Assembly: GCF_029784135.1 (NCBI RefSeq)
Contig: NC_073745.1
Coordinates: 280,585,803-280,649,802 of the forward strand
Source: Toxorhynchites rutilus septentrionalis
Lineage: Eukaryota > Arthropoda > Insecta > Diptera > Culicidae
Direction of reading: 5' to 3'
DNA length: 64,000 nucleotides
In this document: positions 32,301-41,189 of the stretch, piece by piece
Position numbering within the stretch: the first letter of the stretch is position 1
Layout of the letters: every line of letters starts with the position of its first letter
Notes under the pieces: generated by a model
Told to the model about the DNA's origin: nothing
The model's input: the letters and a program-made list of their open reading frames with translations, nothing else
Databases searched by the model: none
Translations under genes and position numbers: made by a program

Positions 32301-34397
32301 TCTGCCGTCCTGACAAAACGAAAGGTGATGTCATACATCGCACGGATCTTCGATCCGCTCGGACTAGTCGGTCCTACGATTTCTAAGGCCAAACTGTTCA
32401 TGCAGCGTTTGTGGGCTCTGAAGCACAACGGCCAAAGCTGGGACTGGGACACTCCCCTCCCATTGAAACTGCAAGAAGAATGGAAACAGTTCCATTCTAC
32501 ACTCAATCTCCTTAGTGAAACTCGTATCCCGCGATTTGTATCGATGCCTGACTCCGTCAGCATTCAGCTTCATTTCTTCTCTGATGCGTCGGAAAACGCA
32601 TATGGTACCTGTTGTTACGTCAGGACTGAAACATCCGATAAAATCTCGGTCCAATTATTTTCTTCCAAGTCAAAGGTCGCCCCATTGTCAACCCGACATT
32701 CCATTGCTAGACTAGAGCTATGCGGAGCACATCTATCTATGCTGCTCTTCAAGAAGGTTAACAACGCCCTTCAAACTCCTTCGACTGTTCACTTTTGGAC
32801 GGATTCTACCACGGTCCTTCAATGGTTACACGCTTCGCCAAGCCGCTGGAAAACATTTGTGTCGAATCGAGTTTCACAAATCCAACTCAACACCAATGTT
32901 GACTGTTGGAAACATGTTGCGGGTATTGACAATCCCGCTGATGATATCTCCAGAGGACTACAGCCTGCAGATATTATCACCCGCACTAGATGGTGGAGAG
33001 GGCCACCATGGTTAGCACTTCCTTCTGACTGCTGGCCCATCACCTCATTTTCCAAGGAAGAAACCGCTGGTGCATTGTCGGAAAGCCGAAAATCTCCATT
33101 AATTGCAATGACGTCAGTACAGTCTACATTTTGCAATGAATTATTCAGTCGGTTCTCGAGTTTCACCAAGTTACGTCGTGTCACAGCTTTCTGTCAACGC
33201 TACATAGAAAACCTACATAGCCGTTATTTAGCTCAACGTGAGAATTCAGAAAATTTAAAACCATCGAACATCGTCATCAGCACTAGTGTAATGCCTGATC
33301 CGCTTAATTCGTCGGAACTTCGTAGAGCAGAAAACTTCTTATGTCGTTTGGCGCAAGCCGAAATGTTTGCGGAGGAAATTTCCAACCTTACAAGTGGGGA
33401 ACGAGTCGCGAAAAATTCGCCACTCAAATGGTTGAACCCATTCATCGATCGAGACAACATCCTTCGTGTCGGTGCCCGGTTAAGCAACGCTCCACTGACG
33501 ACCGAAACCAAACATCCACTCGTCCTCTCTGCTAAGCATCCGCTCTCTGCTTTGTTGGCTAGTCATTATCATTTGAAGCTACTGCATGCAGGTCCACAAT
33601 TCATGCTCGCTACTCTCCGCCAGAAGTATTGGATTCTGGGCGGAAGAAACTTGGTTAAATCCGTCTTTCACCATTGCCACACTTGCTTCAAAAGCAAGCC
33701 CACACTAGTCCAACAAAGCACAGCCGATTTGCCAGCATCGAGAGTCTCGCCAACCAGACCATTCTCTGTTTGCGGAGTGGACTACTGCAGTCCATTTTTT
33801 ATAAAGTCACCTGTGAAAAAGCGCGGTCCCACCAAGGCCTATGTGGCCATTTTTGTCTGCTTCTCCACCAAGGCAGTTCACATAGAGTTGGTGAGTGACC
33901 TGTCCACCCCAGCGTTTCTAGCTGCACTTCGCAGCTTAGTTGCTCGTAGAGGAAAAATATCAGAATTGAATTCTGACAACGCCACGGCATTTAAGGGCGC
34001 ATCGAATGCACTACATCGCATCTATCGCATGCTGAAGGTCGACGAGGATGAACGGAGACTCATATTCGACTGGTGTGCCGACAACGAAATTCGTTGGAAA
34101 TTTATTCCGCCCCGCGCACCGCATTTCGGCGGTCTCTGGGAGGCCGCGGTGAAATCAGCGAAATCACATATGCTGAAGACCATTGGAAATGTCAACATAT
34201 CATACGAGGACATGCTGACACTTTTGGCACAAGTTGAGATGTGTCTCAACTCTCGTCCTCTCACCCCGATGCCGCAGGATCCGTCCGATCTGGAGGTCCT
34301 TACACCAGGACACTTTCTGATCGGCGAGAATATGCAATCCGTTCCAGAGGTAGACCTAACGAGGACTGCTGAAAACCTTTGGATCACTGGGAATTAA
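29391..34397 (+). CDS. BEL Gag-Pol polyprotein (frame ends early by frameshift)
   Basis: 1,668 codons from ATG at 29391. By residue: Gag with a DUF1759-like part (about 120-300, LPKIDLPKFNGDFSRW); CCHC knuckle C369-C372-H377-C382; aspartic protease active site D475-S-A-S; reverse transcriptase with D806 and YVDD at 882-885; RNase H with D1065, E1109 and D1138; integrase zinc site H1394/H1399, C1429-x2-C1432; integrase core D1464, D1529, E1584. All visible catalytic acids are intact. DSAS replaces the commoner DSGS in the protease; I believe this variant occurs elsewhere in the family. The frame then runs out at TAA 34395-34397, while the true C-terminus continues one frame over. Length to the break is close to the usual 1,700-1,800 residues. 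It would make virus-like particles and cDNA and integrate it. Confidence 0.93.
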   Translation: MPPKEEKMLAERLVQQQGLFATRDAIEKFIENYDAERDTHQISVRLESLDRVNASFLEVQDAIERLDKSEMLEAHLEERVDFEQRFCEAKGFLLSRRSNDANQTLLNTSITANSSSYPTNFHLRLPKIDLPKFNGDFSRWLSFRDTFTSMVHSNGDISTVAKLQYLLQSLEGEAKKPFESIDIEADNYAVSWEVLLKGYDNRRFLKRQLFRALYDLPVVKEEIGKRIHGLIDDFQRHVRALAKLDEHVHHWDTPLINLLSYKLDQSTLRAWEEKTSNKDDVKYDEFVEFLYQRVRILNTVGSDHHQPSLSKTTTTHQIPRVKFSANAVNSSQVQCILSCSDSHNLRNCPVFLTKNVRQRRELVSQKRMCWNCLSSGHHVKKCNSKFSCRTCHDRHHTLLHDSAKVSQNSSVSSSSPVQQSLPSTSGRVDPSSSSSATSQVSMTVQSACPTVLLETVVLNVVDDHGNTHKARALLDSASMSNFMSQQLAKSLFNRRTKVDVSIAGIGLSTQKIRSAITATIESPFQPFSTKMEFLVLKHPSAELPTVPINTSEWNIPNVVLADPQFNVPGKIDLVIGSESFWELHTGQRISLGNNRPWLAETPFGWAVSGSTTNSISQTPNVCFLSTANDCLETVLQKFWEIETVPTCSSFSDEENYCEELYKTTTIRDPSGRYVVRLPRTEKPEVILGDSRSVAERRLFSLERRLQRDPVTRKAYHRFMDEYVQLGHMEQLKGPVNDTIPHFYLPHHSVFKETSTTTKTRVVFDASCKSASGYSLNDTLLVGPVVQRDLLSIVMKFRIHHVVIVADIEKMYRQVLVHPDDQSFQCILWRSSPDDPISTYQLKTITYGTSSAPYLATKTLQQLANDYGGSDFHAVRSLREDFYVDDLLTGAADVESAIKLRRELSAMLSSAGFPLKKWASNATEVLEDVPPEDLAILPYRSLQDEQAVSTLGLVWEPKSDTLRFNVHLPLPSAVLTKRKVMSYIARIFDPLGLVGPTISKAKLFMQRLWALKHNGQSWDWDTPLPLKLQEEWKQFHSTLNLLSETRIPRFVSMPDSVSIQLHFFSDASENAYGTCCYVRTETSDKISVQLFSSKSKVAPLSTRHSIARLELCGAHLSMLLFKKVNNALQTPSTVHFWTDSTTVLQWLHASPSRWKTFVSNRVSQIQLNTNVDCWKHVAGIDNPADDISRGLQPADIITRTRWWRGPPWLALPSDCWPITSFSKEETAGALSESRKSPLIAMTSVQSTFCNELFSRFSSFTKLRRVTAFCQRYIENLHSRYLAQRENSENLKPSNIVISTSVMPDPLNSSELRRAENFLCRLAQAEMFAEEISNLTSGERVAKNSPLKWLNPFIDRDNILRVGARLSNAPLTTETKHPLVLSAKHPLSALLASHYHLKLLHAGPQFMLATLRQKYWILGGRNLVKSVFHHCHTCFKSKPTLVQQSTADLPASRVSPTRPFSVCGVDYCSPFFIKSPVKKRGPTKAYVAIFVCFSTKAVHIELVSDLSTPAFLAALRSLVARRGKISELNSDNATAFKGASNALHRIYRMLKVDEDERRLIFDWCADNEIRWKFIPPRAPHFGGLWEAAVKSAKSHMLKTIGNVNISYEDMLTLLAQVEMCLNSRPLTPMPQDPSDLEVLTPGHFLIGENMQSVPEVDLTRTAENLWITGN

Positions 34398-34702
34398 CCC
34401 AGAAGAGGTTCCAAGTCATCTGGTCGCGGTGGTATCCAGAGTATCTTCAGCAGCTGCAGTCACGTGCTACAAAAGGATGTAATCCACCTGTCCGCATCGA
34501 AGAAGGACGAATAGTCATCATCAAGGAGGACAATGTTCCCTCAGCTAAATGGCCTCTTGGAAAAATCACCAAGCTTCATCCCGGAAAGGATGGTGTAGTC
34601 CGGGTGGTCACCCTGAGGACTGCATCAGCCAAGGAAGTCGTTCGCGCTGTATCCAAGATTGCTCTCCTTCCGGTACTCTCCCAGTCATCGAGCATCGAAT
34701 AA
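34379..34702 (+). pseudogene. Frameshifted C-terminal part of BEL integrase (DUF5641-like)
   Basis: The frame that overlaps the end of Gag-Pol gives WELTQKRFQVIWSRWYPEYL, then VRIEEGRIVIIKEDNVPSAK, WPLGKI and a VVTLRT strand before TAA at 34700-34702. This is the DUF5641-type C-terminal domain of BEL integrases. It lacks its own ATG; the codon at 34379 is TTG and is not a start. The switch between frames lies at about 34375-34382 and fits the loss of one base. Whether any product is made by slippage is unknown; no strong slippery heptamer is seen. Confidence 0.85.
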
Positions 34703-34963
34703 CTACGATCCAGGTAGAGCAACCCAAATGGGAGAACTTGCTCGAAGCGCACCTGCACATAGCACAGGTAATTGCGGTTCCAAATTCTCTAATTTTATCG
34801 TTCGATCTACCTGGTCTTTTTTCTCTCTATTCTCGGTTGACGTGTGACAACTTCTCCAAACATCATTCCTGGCAAGACTACCACACCAACTGTCCATCGC
34901 ATCGCAATCTTGGATTTGGAACTAGCCTGGAATATGATCGTAGTTGAATCACCTGGCATGATT
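34703..34963 (+). other. Non-coding 3' region of the BEL element
   Basis: About 260 bp between Pol and the polypurine tract. No envelope-like frame with a signal peptide or membrane segment was found. Small ORFs overlap in several frames. Confidence 0.5.
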
Positions 34964-34977
34964 CAAGGTGGCCGGAA
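34964..34977 (+). promoter_or_regulatory. Candidate polypurine tract
   Basis: CAAGGTGGCCGGAA lies directly before the 3' LTR. It is purine-rich but interrupted, as often seen in BEL elements. Plus-strand priming here is inferred from position. Confidence 0.5.
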
Positions 34978-35421
34978 TGATCAGAATCTAAATAAAATAA
35001 AAGTTAAAAATAATTGTCACACTCTCACATAACACTCACGCGACGGTATGAAAAAATCGTCGTCCGTGGTCACTGAACACTGTCCGAGAACAATTCCCCA
35101 AAAATGCTTTGCCGAAAAACAATAGGCACAAGAAACTATAAATTACGCATGTAATCCACATGCACTCTCTCTTTCGCCAATAAATCATCATACGATATAC
35201 AAGTGTTTAATTCATTCGGTGTGATCTCACAAAGTATTTTTCTATTCGTTTCGTCGTCTCAGTCGGCTGTTAAGCTCACGCGTTTCATCCGGTGACAAAG
35301 ATCCGATTCCGCTTAAGTGACGCGCGTACAATTATACATTTCGGTGCGTTTCTGGTGCTGCATATTGCAGTGAAGAAAGTCCTTCGAAACCGGACTATAG
35401 TGTTCGCTTTAATTTCGTACA
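34978..35421 (+). repeat. 3' LTR of BEL element
   Basis: 444 bp, matching the 5' LTR at all but one position, ending TTTCGTACA and followed by GGCTC. Confidence 0.95.
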
Positions 35422-35426
35422 GGCTC

Positions 35427-36048
35427 ATATGGCGATTGGGGATTTAAATGCGGACGTCTTTCCAGCAGAGCCCTCTCTTATCACACGTGCTCCCACTAAA
35501 GAATTTAATATTTGATAGAATTTTTGTATTTATGATTGCTTACTTTTGAGATAACGATTACAGTTAGGAGGAGGATAGTAGCAATGCCGCAATGCAGAAT
35601 AAGTTTTGGCTCCGGGTGGAAAGACTTTTTGATCTATAGTAATATCTGGAAATGACGTACGCATTTTATTATAAACTTTAATTAGAAACTACAGCTCCTT
35701 TGAATGTAGTGGAGAATTGTCAAAGAACGAGTTGTAGGAAATTAATCGGACTTTATGGAAAAATGTACACGTAAAAAAATAAATTTAGAAGAAAAATTGG
35801 AAGTAACCTCTAGATTATTCATGACTCGAAAACCATTTTTTCTCTCATATTTGTGCGAATGCTTCAAGCCATAGCGACAACTTCGATCACGATCACGTCA
35901 CATTTGATTTTGACAATAATAAAAGTATTCCGATGATCATTTTACTCAAGTGCGCATTTCACATGAAGAATCTCACAGTAATAAACTTTCTATAAGCATC
36001 CATTATCGAGGTATTTGAAATTTATAATTGAAGCATTTATATAATTTA
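35427..36048. other. No gene recognised
   Basis: AT-rich DNA right of the BEL insertion. No domain-bearing ORF. Confidence 0.35.
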
Positions 36049-36640
36049 CTAGCTGATCCGGCAAACTTCGTCCCGTCCACAATAGCATTTCTGAATAATA
36101 TAATTTCGAAAACTCACGTTCCCGGAAATTATTTCTCTGTTCGCGATATATATTCGCAGTATATAATTTCTCTTTTGACATATACACCTCACGCAGACTG
36201 AGACACTTCAATTCTGATACTGACACCAAATCATTTTTATTTATATAGATACACAAAACTTGCCAAAAAATGACTTTCTAATTTTTTCAACTTTCCGAAT
36301 GGTTTTCATAATTTTCTTAGCATATAAACCTGACGCAGGCTGAGACACTTCAATTCTGATACTGACTGTTCAAATCCGTTGCTCCGTTCTTGAGTTGAAT
36401 CGTGAGGAACGGACGTCAAATCATTTTTATTTATAGATTATACAAAACTTGCCAAAAAATGACTTTCCAATTTTTTCAACTTTCCACATGGTTTTCATAA
36501 TTTTCTTAGCATATAAACCTGACGCAGACTGAGACTCTTCAATCCTGATACTGACTGTTCAAATCCGTTGCTCCGTTCTTGAGTTAAATCGTGAGGAACG
36601 GACACCAAATCATTTTTATTTATATAAATTAAACAGCTCA
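36049..36640 (-). mobile_element. Helitron-type element with amplified 5' end, antisense
   Basis: The antisense 3' end CTAG (36049-36052) is preceded on the minus strand by GACGGGACGAAGTTTGCCGG, the family terminus. The antisense 5' end type TCTATATAAATAAAAATGAT is found near 36233-36250, with near-copies at about 36430 and 36615, so the 5' end has been tandemly repeated. It abuts the broken BEL copy. There is no Rep/helicase. Confidence 0.6.
36180..36625 (-). repeat. Tandem repeat, 189-190-bp unit
   Basis: The word CAAATCATTTTTATTTATA starts at 36227, 36417 and 36606, spacing 190 and 189 bp. Each unit also has ATTTTCTTAGCATATAAACC and TGAGACACTTCAATTCTGAT. About 2.3 units are present, the first shortened. 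Confidence 0.8.
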
Positions 36641-36654
36641 CTATACATTCTGTT

Positions 36655-39205
36655 AAATATATGCAGTCTGCAGGATTTAGTTGTCCTGCTACATGGTTCC
36701 AACGACATCCATCCGTGGCGAGTTGGATTTTAGAAACACGGTTCGCCACGAAAGTTGTCCACGTTGATGGAGTTGAATCCAACCAGCTGAGTACCACCGT
36801 TGCGTCGACCCAAAAGAAGGTTTCGGCTGACAGTTGAAGAGAGGCCGTAATTTTTCCGTACAATTGTGACGCAAGCAGTGCGCCGCAGAGTTCAAGTCGT
36901 GGTATGCTTTGCTTCTTTATTGGTGCTACTTTCGACTTGGCTGTAAGAAGCGCTACGGTGATGGTTTCGTCAGAGTTCGTCGAGCGGAGATAGGCGCAAC
37001 TGCCATAAGCGCGTTCCGAGGCGTCGGAAAATATATGAAGTTGTACTGTGGTTGGGTTACGACACAAAACGTAACGAGGAATACGGAGCTCGTTCAGTCG
37101 CGGAAGTTGCGAGAGATATGATGTCCAGTGTTCGATCATCGGTGGCGGGAGTTCTTGGTCCCAGCCTAGAACCTTGTCGTCGCTGTCCTTGAGCGTCCAT
37201 AACGCCTGCATGAATAGCTTAGCGGTGGTAACGATCGGCCCCACTAGGCCGAGGGGGTCGAACAGGCGAGCAATCTGAGAGAGAGAGCTATGTGTTTGGT
37301 CAGCCTTTCCTCGGAAACGATTGGTAGGTCGATCTTGTAGCGCAGGTTGTCCGTCGATGGTTCCCAATGAAGGCCTAGGGTTTTTATGCACGAATCTCGA
37401 TCGAAGTCAACAGATGCCTGGAGAGCCCGGTTATTCAGTGATATTGCCTCTAACACCGCTGGCTCATTCGATGCCCACTTACGGAGTTGAAATCCTCCTT
37501 TGTTGAGAACGGACTCAAGCTTCTGGCGAAGTACGATGGCTTCTTGCACGGAATTTGCGCCAGAGAACACATCGTCCACATAGAAGTACCGCTGCCTGTG
37601 AATGTTCATGTCGCTCGTCTTCGGCTAATTGTTGGAGGACACGTGTAGCGAGGAACGGAGCACTGGCAGTCCCGTAAGTGACCGTTCTCAATTCGTAGGT
37701 CTCGAGAGGATCGTCCGGGGAGAATCGTTACACAATTCTCTGAAGTGGAGTGTCCTCTTTGTCCACCAGTATCTGTCGGTACATCTGTTTGATGTCAGCG
37801 ATCATCATTATAGGACGAATCCGGGATCGTATGATGATTGACCTGATGTCCTCTTTGATGACTGGACCCACCAGGAGTGCGTCGTTCAAGGAGGGACCGG
37901 ACGGCGTTTTACAAGACGCGTCAAAGACAACGCGTACCTTTGTTGTTGATCTGTCCTCGCGAACAACGCAATGGTGAGGGAGATGGTAGGACGGATATGG
38001 TGCATTCTCATGGTCGTACACTCGATACATGTGTCCGAGGGCACAGTATTCTTCCAGGAAGTCGCAGTATTGTTTCCGGAGATTTCCATTACGCAACAGG
38101 CGGTGTTCCAGAAAACGAAAACGGCGAATAGCTGTACGACGATTGTCTTCTAGATTGAAGAGAGTGTCGTTCCTGACAGGTAGACGAACTATATAGCGAC
38201 CCTCGGAATTTCTGGATACGTTGCGTTGGAAGTGTTCTTCACATGCTGCTTCTTCCACCGAGTAGTTTGCAGAGGTACTGTCTTCTTCAACAGTCCAGAA
38301 TTTTTCCATTTGCTGCTGGAGATCTACGATGGTGGCGATATTAACCGATGCTGGAGCTATTGACTGGCCAGTAGAGTTTCTTCCGGAGACGATCCAGCCA
38401 AAGACGGAGTTCACGAACAGTGGACCATTGGAATCGAGCTGAATTCTGCCAGCGGCTTTGAACAGATCAAAGAATAGTTCGGCTCCTAATATGATGTCGA
38501 TAGGAGCACTTTGGTGAAACGATGGGTCTGCGAGTTGGATCCCGGGTGGAATTTTCCAGGATGAAATGTTGAACGAAGTAGCTGGCAGATCGACAGTAAC
38601 CCGCGGTAGAATGACGAAGTCAACCGGAGCAGAGTATTCAGTCACTAGCGAACGAACCGTAGACACAATCTTGAAGCGAGCATGTGTCGAACGTTGTCCT
38701 ATTCCGGTGATCGGGAGATTAATTTTCTGACGTTGTACTACGAGCCGTCGTACAAATGACTCAGTTGCAAAGCAGCACTCACTGCCGGAATCCAGAAGAG
38801 CTCTGACGTGGTGTTCAATACCACTATCGTCAACCACCAATACGATCGCTGTTGCTAAAACGACGCTTTTCACTCCACGACCTGAATAAGCGTTAGCAAC
38901 TGTTTCTCCGAGGGCTGCTGACATCGACACCGACGATTTATCATCCGTTGTTTGTGTTCGATCTTCTTTTGATTGAAATGATTCTGGAACCTTGGCGCTG
39001 GGAAATGTTGACGATGAGTCGGAGCAGAGCTGATTGTGGTGGTGACCATGGCACTTGCGACATGTGCTGGAAGAGGGACAATTATCTGCTCGGTGTCCTT
39101 TGCGCAAACAGTTCCGGCACAGTTGATGACGACGAACTTCTTTGTCTTTGTCCTCGATGCTTAGCTTGGAGAAGACTGCCGGAAGTCCATTGCCGGAAGT
39201 CAATT
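36655..39205 (-). pseudogene. Broken BEL/Pao Gag-Pol, second copy
   Basis: Antisense relic of a different BEL lineage. The open part at 39203-37728 has a CCHC knuckle (CRNCLRKGHRADNC), a protease site LLDSGS and early RT (VVFDASCKTPSG, IADIKQMYRQ). An in-frame stop at 37728 follows. The frame then stays readable to about 37600, shifts into the 37609-37244 segment with FYVDDVFSGA (YVDD motif), and shifts again near 37283 into RNase H (IFSDASERAYGS, RLELCGALL, FFWVDATVVLSW) to NPADC near 36665. There the match ends against Helitron DNA. Gag N-terminus, integrase and LTRs are absent. It is clearly not the same subfamily as the intact copy. Confidence 0.9.
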
Positions 39206-39713
39206 AGTTTTTTATTTTCTTGATTTTGGTTTTATGGTTTCGCTTGACTGTCGGAAATTCCCTTGCAAGCGTTGGGGGCTATTTCTCATAGATGGCTCTG
39301 CATTTGTTCATCAAACACAATGATAGGCATCAAAAAGTCCACCTTGAATATTTAAAAACTTTTCTCAATTTCTGGATTATTTCATCAAAAACTACTATCG
39401 TAATCTCATAGCATTGTACATTAACTATTACCCTTTCAAGTAATTAACAAGTTTTGCCATTTTTGTTAGATTTTGTTTACTTCATGACTTCTTTAAAGTG
39501 TGCAATGACAAAAATAAAAGCTCACCTCCAAAAAAAGACGGGTGGGTAATGTCGGGGACATAACCGGAGTGACGTAGGACTATACAAAGGGGACAGCTTT
39601 TGTTAAATATATATTTTAAATATATTGTTTTATTTTCTTCTCCTACGTGAATACCTACCTATCTACCTGAAAAATGGATTAGTTTACTGTTTACTCTTTA
39701 TGAATATGTTGAT
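39206..39713. other. No gene recognised
   Basis: AT-rich. It contains TGACGTAGGACTATAC near 39571, a half-site of the 16-bp palindrome. Possibly ancient histone-cluster spacer. Confidence 0.3.
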
Positions 39714-39729
39714 GGCTCTGAAAAGAACC
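39714..39729 (-). terminator. Histone 3' stem-loop of H2A pseudogene 1
   Basis: On the minus strand GGTTCTTTTCAGAGCC folds into a 6-bp stem (one G-T wobble) with a TTTC loop, the signature of replication-dependent histone mRNAs. It lies about 460 bp downstream of the H2A start region. Confidence 0.75.
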
Positions 39730-40180
39730 TTTGGTGTTGTGTTTTTGTTATCACTCGATATTCCCATCTTGTTCGGTTAAACCTTCCTGTTTAGCTATTG
39801 CGTTTGCCACTCGCCACAGCTTTCACAGTTGGAAAATTTCTTCCCATCCAGCTTGTGACATATTGTTCAGTAAATTACATTTAATGCGACTTTGCCACTC
39901 ACTGAAACTAATTGTTGCCTTGCCGAACCGAAGCTGCTCTGTTCTTGATGCGTGTTTTCTGATTGTCGTGAGCATCTTTGCAAGCCAACTCGAGCACTCC
40001 GACGGCCGAAACTCTATAATCGCTGTTAGGTATACTGGTGCTCCGGCACCAATCCGTTCGGCCTAGTTACCCTTGTGGAGCAATCAGTGAATGCGGCCAA
40101 AAGGGAATTGGAGATCTGCACGGTTCGAGTGAGACTTTGCCTTTCCCTTAACTTGTCCTCCTTTGTTACGTCCACGATGC
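39730..40180 (-). pseudogene. Histone H2A pseudogene 1
   Basis: The antisense strand from about 40176 reads [27 protein letters not shown], then AERIGAGAPVYLTAI and, after a frame change, VLELACKDAHDNQKTRI. These are recognisable H2A N-tail, alpha-1 and alpha-2 motifs. There are in-frame stops after GRIH and GN, at least one frameshift, and a poorly matching C-terminal third. A proper ATG is lacking. The H2A identity is secure. The gene is dead and evidently old. Its stem-loop at 39714-39729 shows it descends from a genuine replication-dependent gene and not from a polyadenylated retrocopy. Confidence 0.85.
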
Positions 40181-40436
40181 CGATGCCGTACAACCACACG
40201 GGTTTACGGTTTGAAAGAAAATAAGATATTTTTTTGGGGTCCGCGTGTTTTATACTCTAGCGCAATTTAAGAATTGGTGAAAATCAATAAGCTCAGAACA
40301 ACTGCCAAATTCACATACTCATCATATCCTGGCAAACAAATTATGAAAAAATCAATTTGTGTTTTATTATTATTTTGGATAATGTTTTAGAAAGCATTGA
40401 ACTGTATTTCCTAAACTCTTTTTTGGAAGGTTTAAT
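40181..40436. other. Spacer between H2A pseudogenes
   Basis: AT-rich spacer, no ORF of note. The upstream region of pseudogene 1 lies here; no TATA box is secure. Confidence 0.35.
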
Positions 40437-40452
40437 GGCCCTGAAAAGCGCC
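40437..40452 (-). terminator. Histone 3' stem-loop of H2A pseudogene 2
   Basis: Minus strand GGCGCTTTTCAGGGCC: a histone-type hairpin with one stem mismatch, TTTC loop, 443 bp from the ATG at 40895. Confidence 0.75.
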
Positions 40453-40895
40453 TTGTTTTATGGAATGGTTCCAATTTAGAAAACTTAGTACTCGTGGTTT
40501 TGAAAAAAACCATTTCGAACGCCCTCGATGCCGCCTTGTTCTGGATTTGCCACCAAAGCAGTTTGTATAAAGAACAAACTTTTTTCTTCTGCTACCTGAT
40601 GCCGTTTTGCGATTGCGTTTGCCACTCGCCACTCGCTGCAACTGCCTGTTGTCTTGATGTCCACCGAACCGAATGTGTTCTGTTCCGAATGCGGGTTTTC
40701 TTATCGTCGCGAGCAGCTTTGCCAGCTAACTCGATCACTTCGGCGGCCGAAACTATATAACGCCGGCTAGGTGGACTGGTGCACTGGTACTAACGCGCTC
40801 GGCCTAGTTACCCTTGCGGGGAACTCCAGATCAACACGGTTCGAGCGGGATTTCGCCTTTCCCTTCACTTTTCCTCCTTTACCATGTCCAGACAT
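40453..40895 (-). pseudogene. Histone H2A pseudogene 2
   Basis: Antisense ATG at 40895-40893 starts MSGHGKGGKVKGKAKSRSNR, almost the canonical H2A tail. After LEFP a deletion removes the start of alpha-1, an in-frame stop follows RKGN, SAPVHLAGVI remains, and another frame gives AAEVIELAGKAARDDKKTRI. NKLL-like codons near 40570 mark the C-terminal half. It is better preserved than pseudogene 1, with the same order and the same kind of 3' hairpin, so the two are tandem copies or relics of repeated cluster units. The N-tail carries G4-H in place of G-R (SGHGKG for SGRGKG). Confidence 0.88.
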
Positions 40896-40959
40896 GGCTG
40901 CTTGGGTTGGTTTGTTGATGTGTTGTGATGCGAACCGATGTGGTGTACGGTTTGAATGA

Positions 40960-41189
40960 GAATGATCGTTACGGAAGGAAGGAAGGTATTGTATTATAGA
41001 GACTTTAAACTTTTGCAGTTCATTCGTCTCTAGCCTTGAGAAAGGCCCTTTGAAAACTCTACTCTACTCTACTCCAGCGCTACCACCTCCGCCCTCTTGC
41101 CTTGAAAAAGGCACTCGATCCCTCGCCGTCCAGCTCGTCCAGCAACGATGTTGTCCAGTCGGTGTCCACACAAAGAATGATCGTTACGG
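40960..41189. repeat. 15-bp target duplications flanking the SINE
   Basis: GAATGATCGTTACGG occurs at 40960-40974 and again at 41175-41189, exactly bracketing the SINE at 40975-41174. Confidence 0.85.
40975..41174 (-). mobile_element. SINE inserted upstream of H2A pseudogene 2
   Basis: Antisense SINE of the 16970-17149 family: head GTGTGGACACCGACTGGACA, B-box-like GGGATCGAGTGCC, GCCTTTTTCAAGGC and GCCTTTCTCAAGGC motifs, a CTCTAC run and an (AAGG)n-type tail in plus-strand view at 40975-40987. The 15-bp duplication on both sides fixes its limits at 200 bp. It split the sequence about 65 bp upstream of the H2A ATG. Confidence 0.85.

Larger units (their letters stand above)
28083..35421 (+). mobile_element. 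BEL/Pao LTR retrotransposon, nearly intact
   Basis: A 7,339-bp element with 444-bp LTRs (TG...CA), a GGCTC target duplication, a primer-binding-site candidate, an untranslated leader of about 860 bp, one long Gag-Pol frame and a purine-rich tract before the 3' LTR. The two LTRs differ at one position by my reading (A at 28191, G at 35086), so the insertion is recent compared with the rest of the window. The domain order Gag, zinc knuckle, protease, RT, RNase H, integrase and the DUF1759/DUF1758/Peptidase_A17/DUF5641-type architecture identify BEL/Pao. No envelope frame is present. One frameshift near 34379 cuts the terminal domain, so this copy may not be autonomous. Confidence 0.95.

Noticed and set aside
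32033..34387. Several antisense ORFs of 60-121 codons within Pol
   Set aside because: They are shadows of the BEL Gag-Pol frame, whose catalytic motifs are clear on the plus strand.
28083..35421. Endogenous retrovirus with an envelope gene
   Set aside because: The region after Pol (34703-34963) is too short and lacks any signal peptide or membrane segment.
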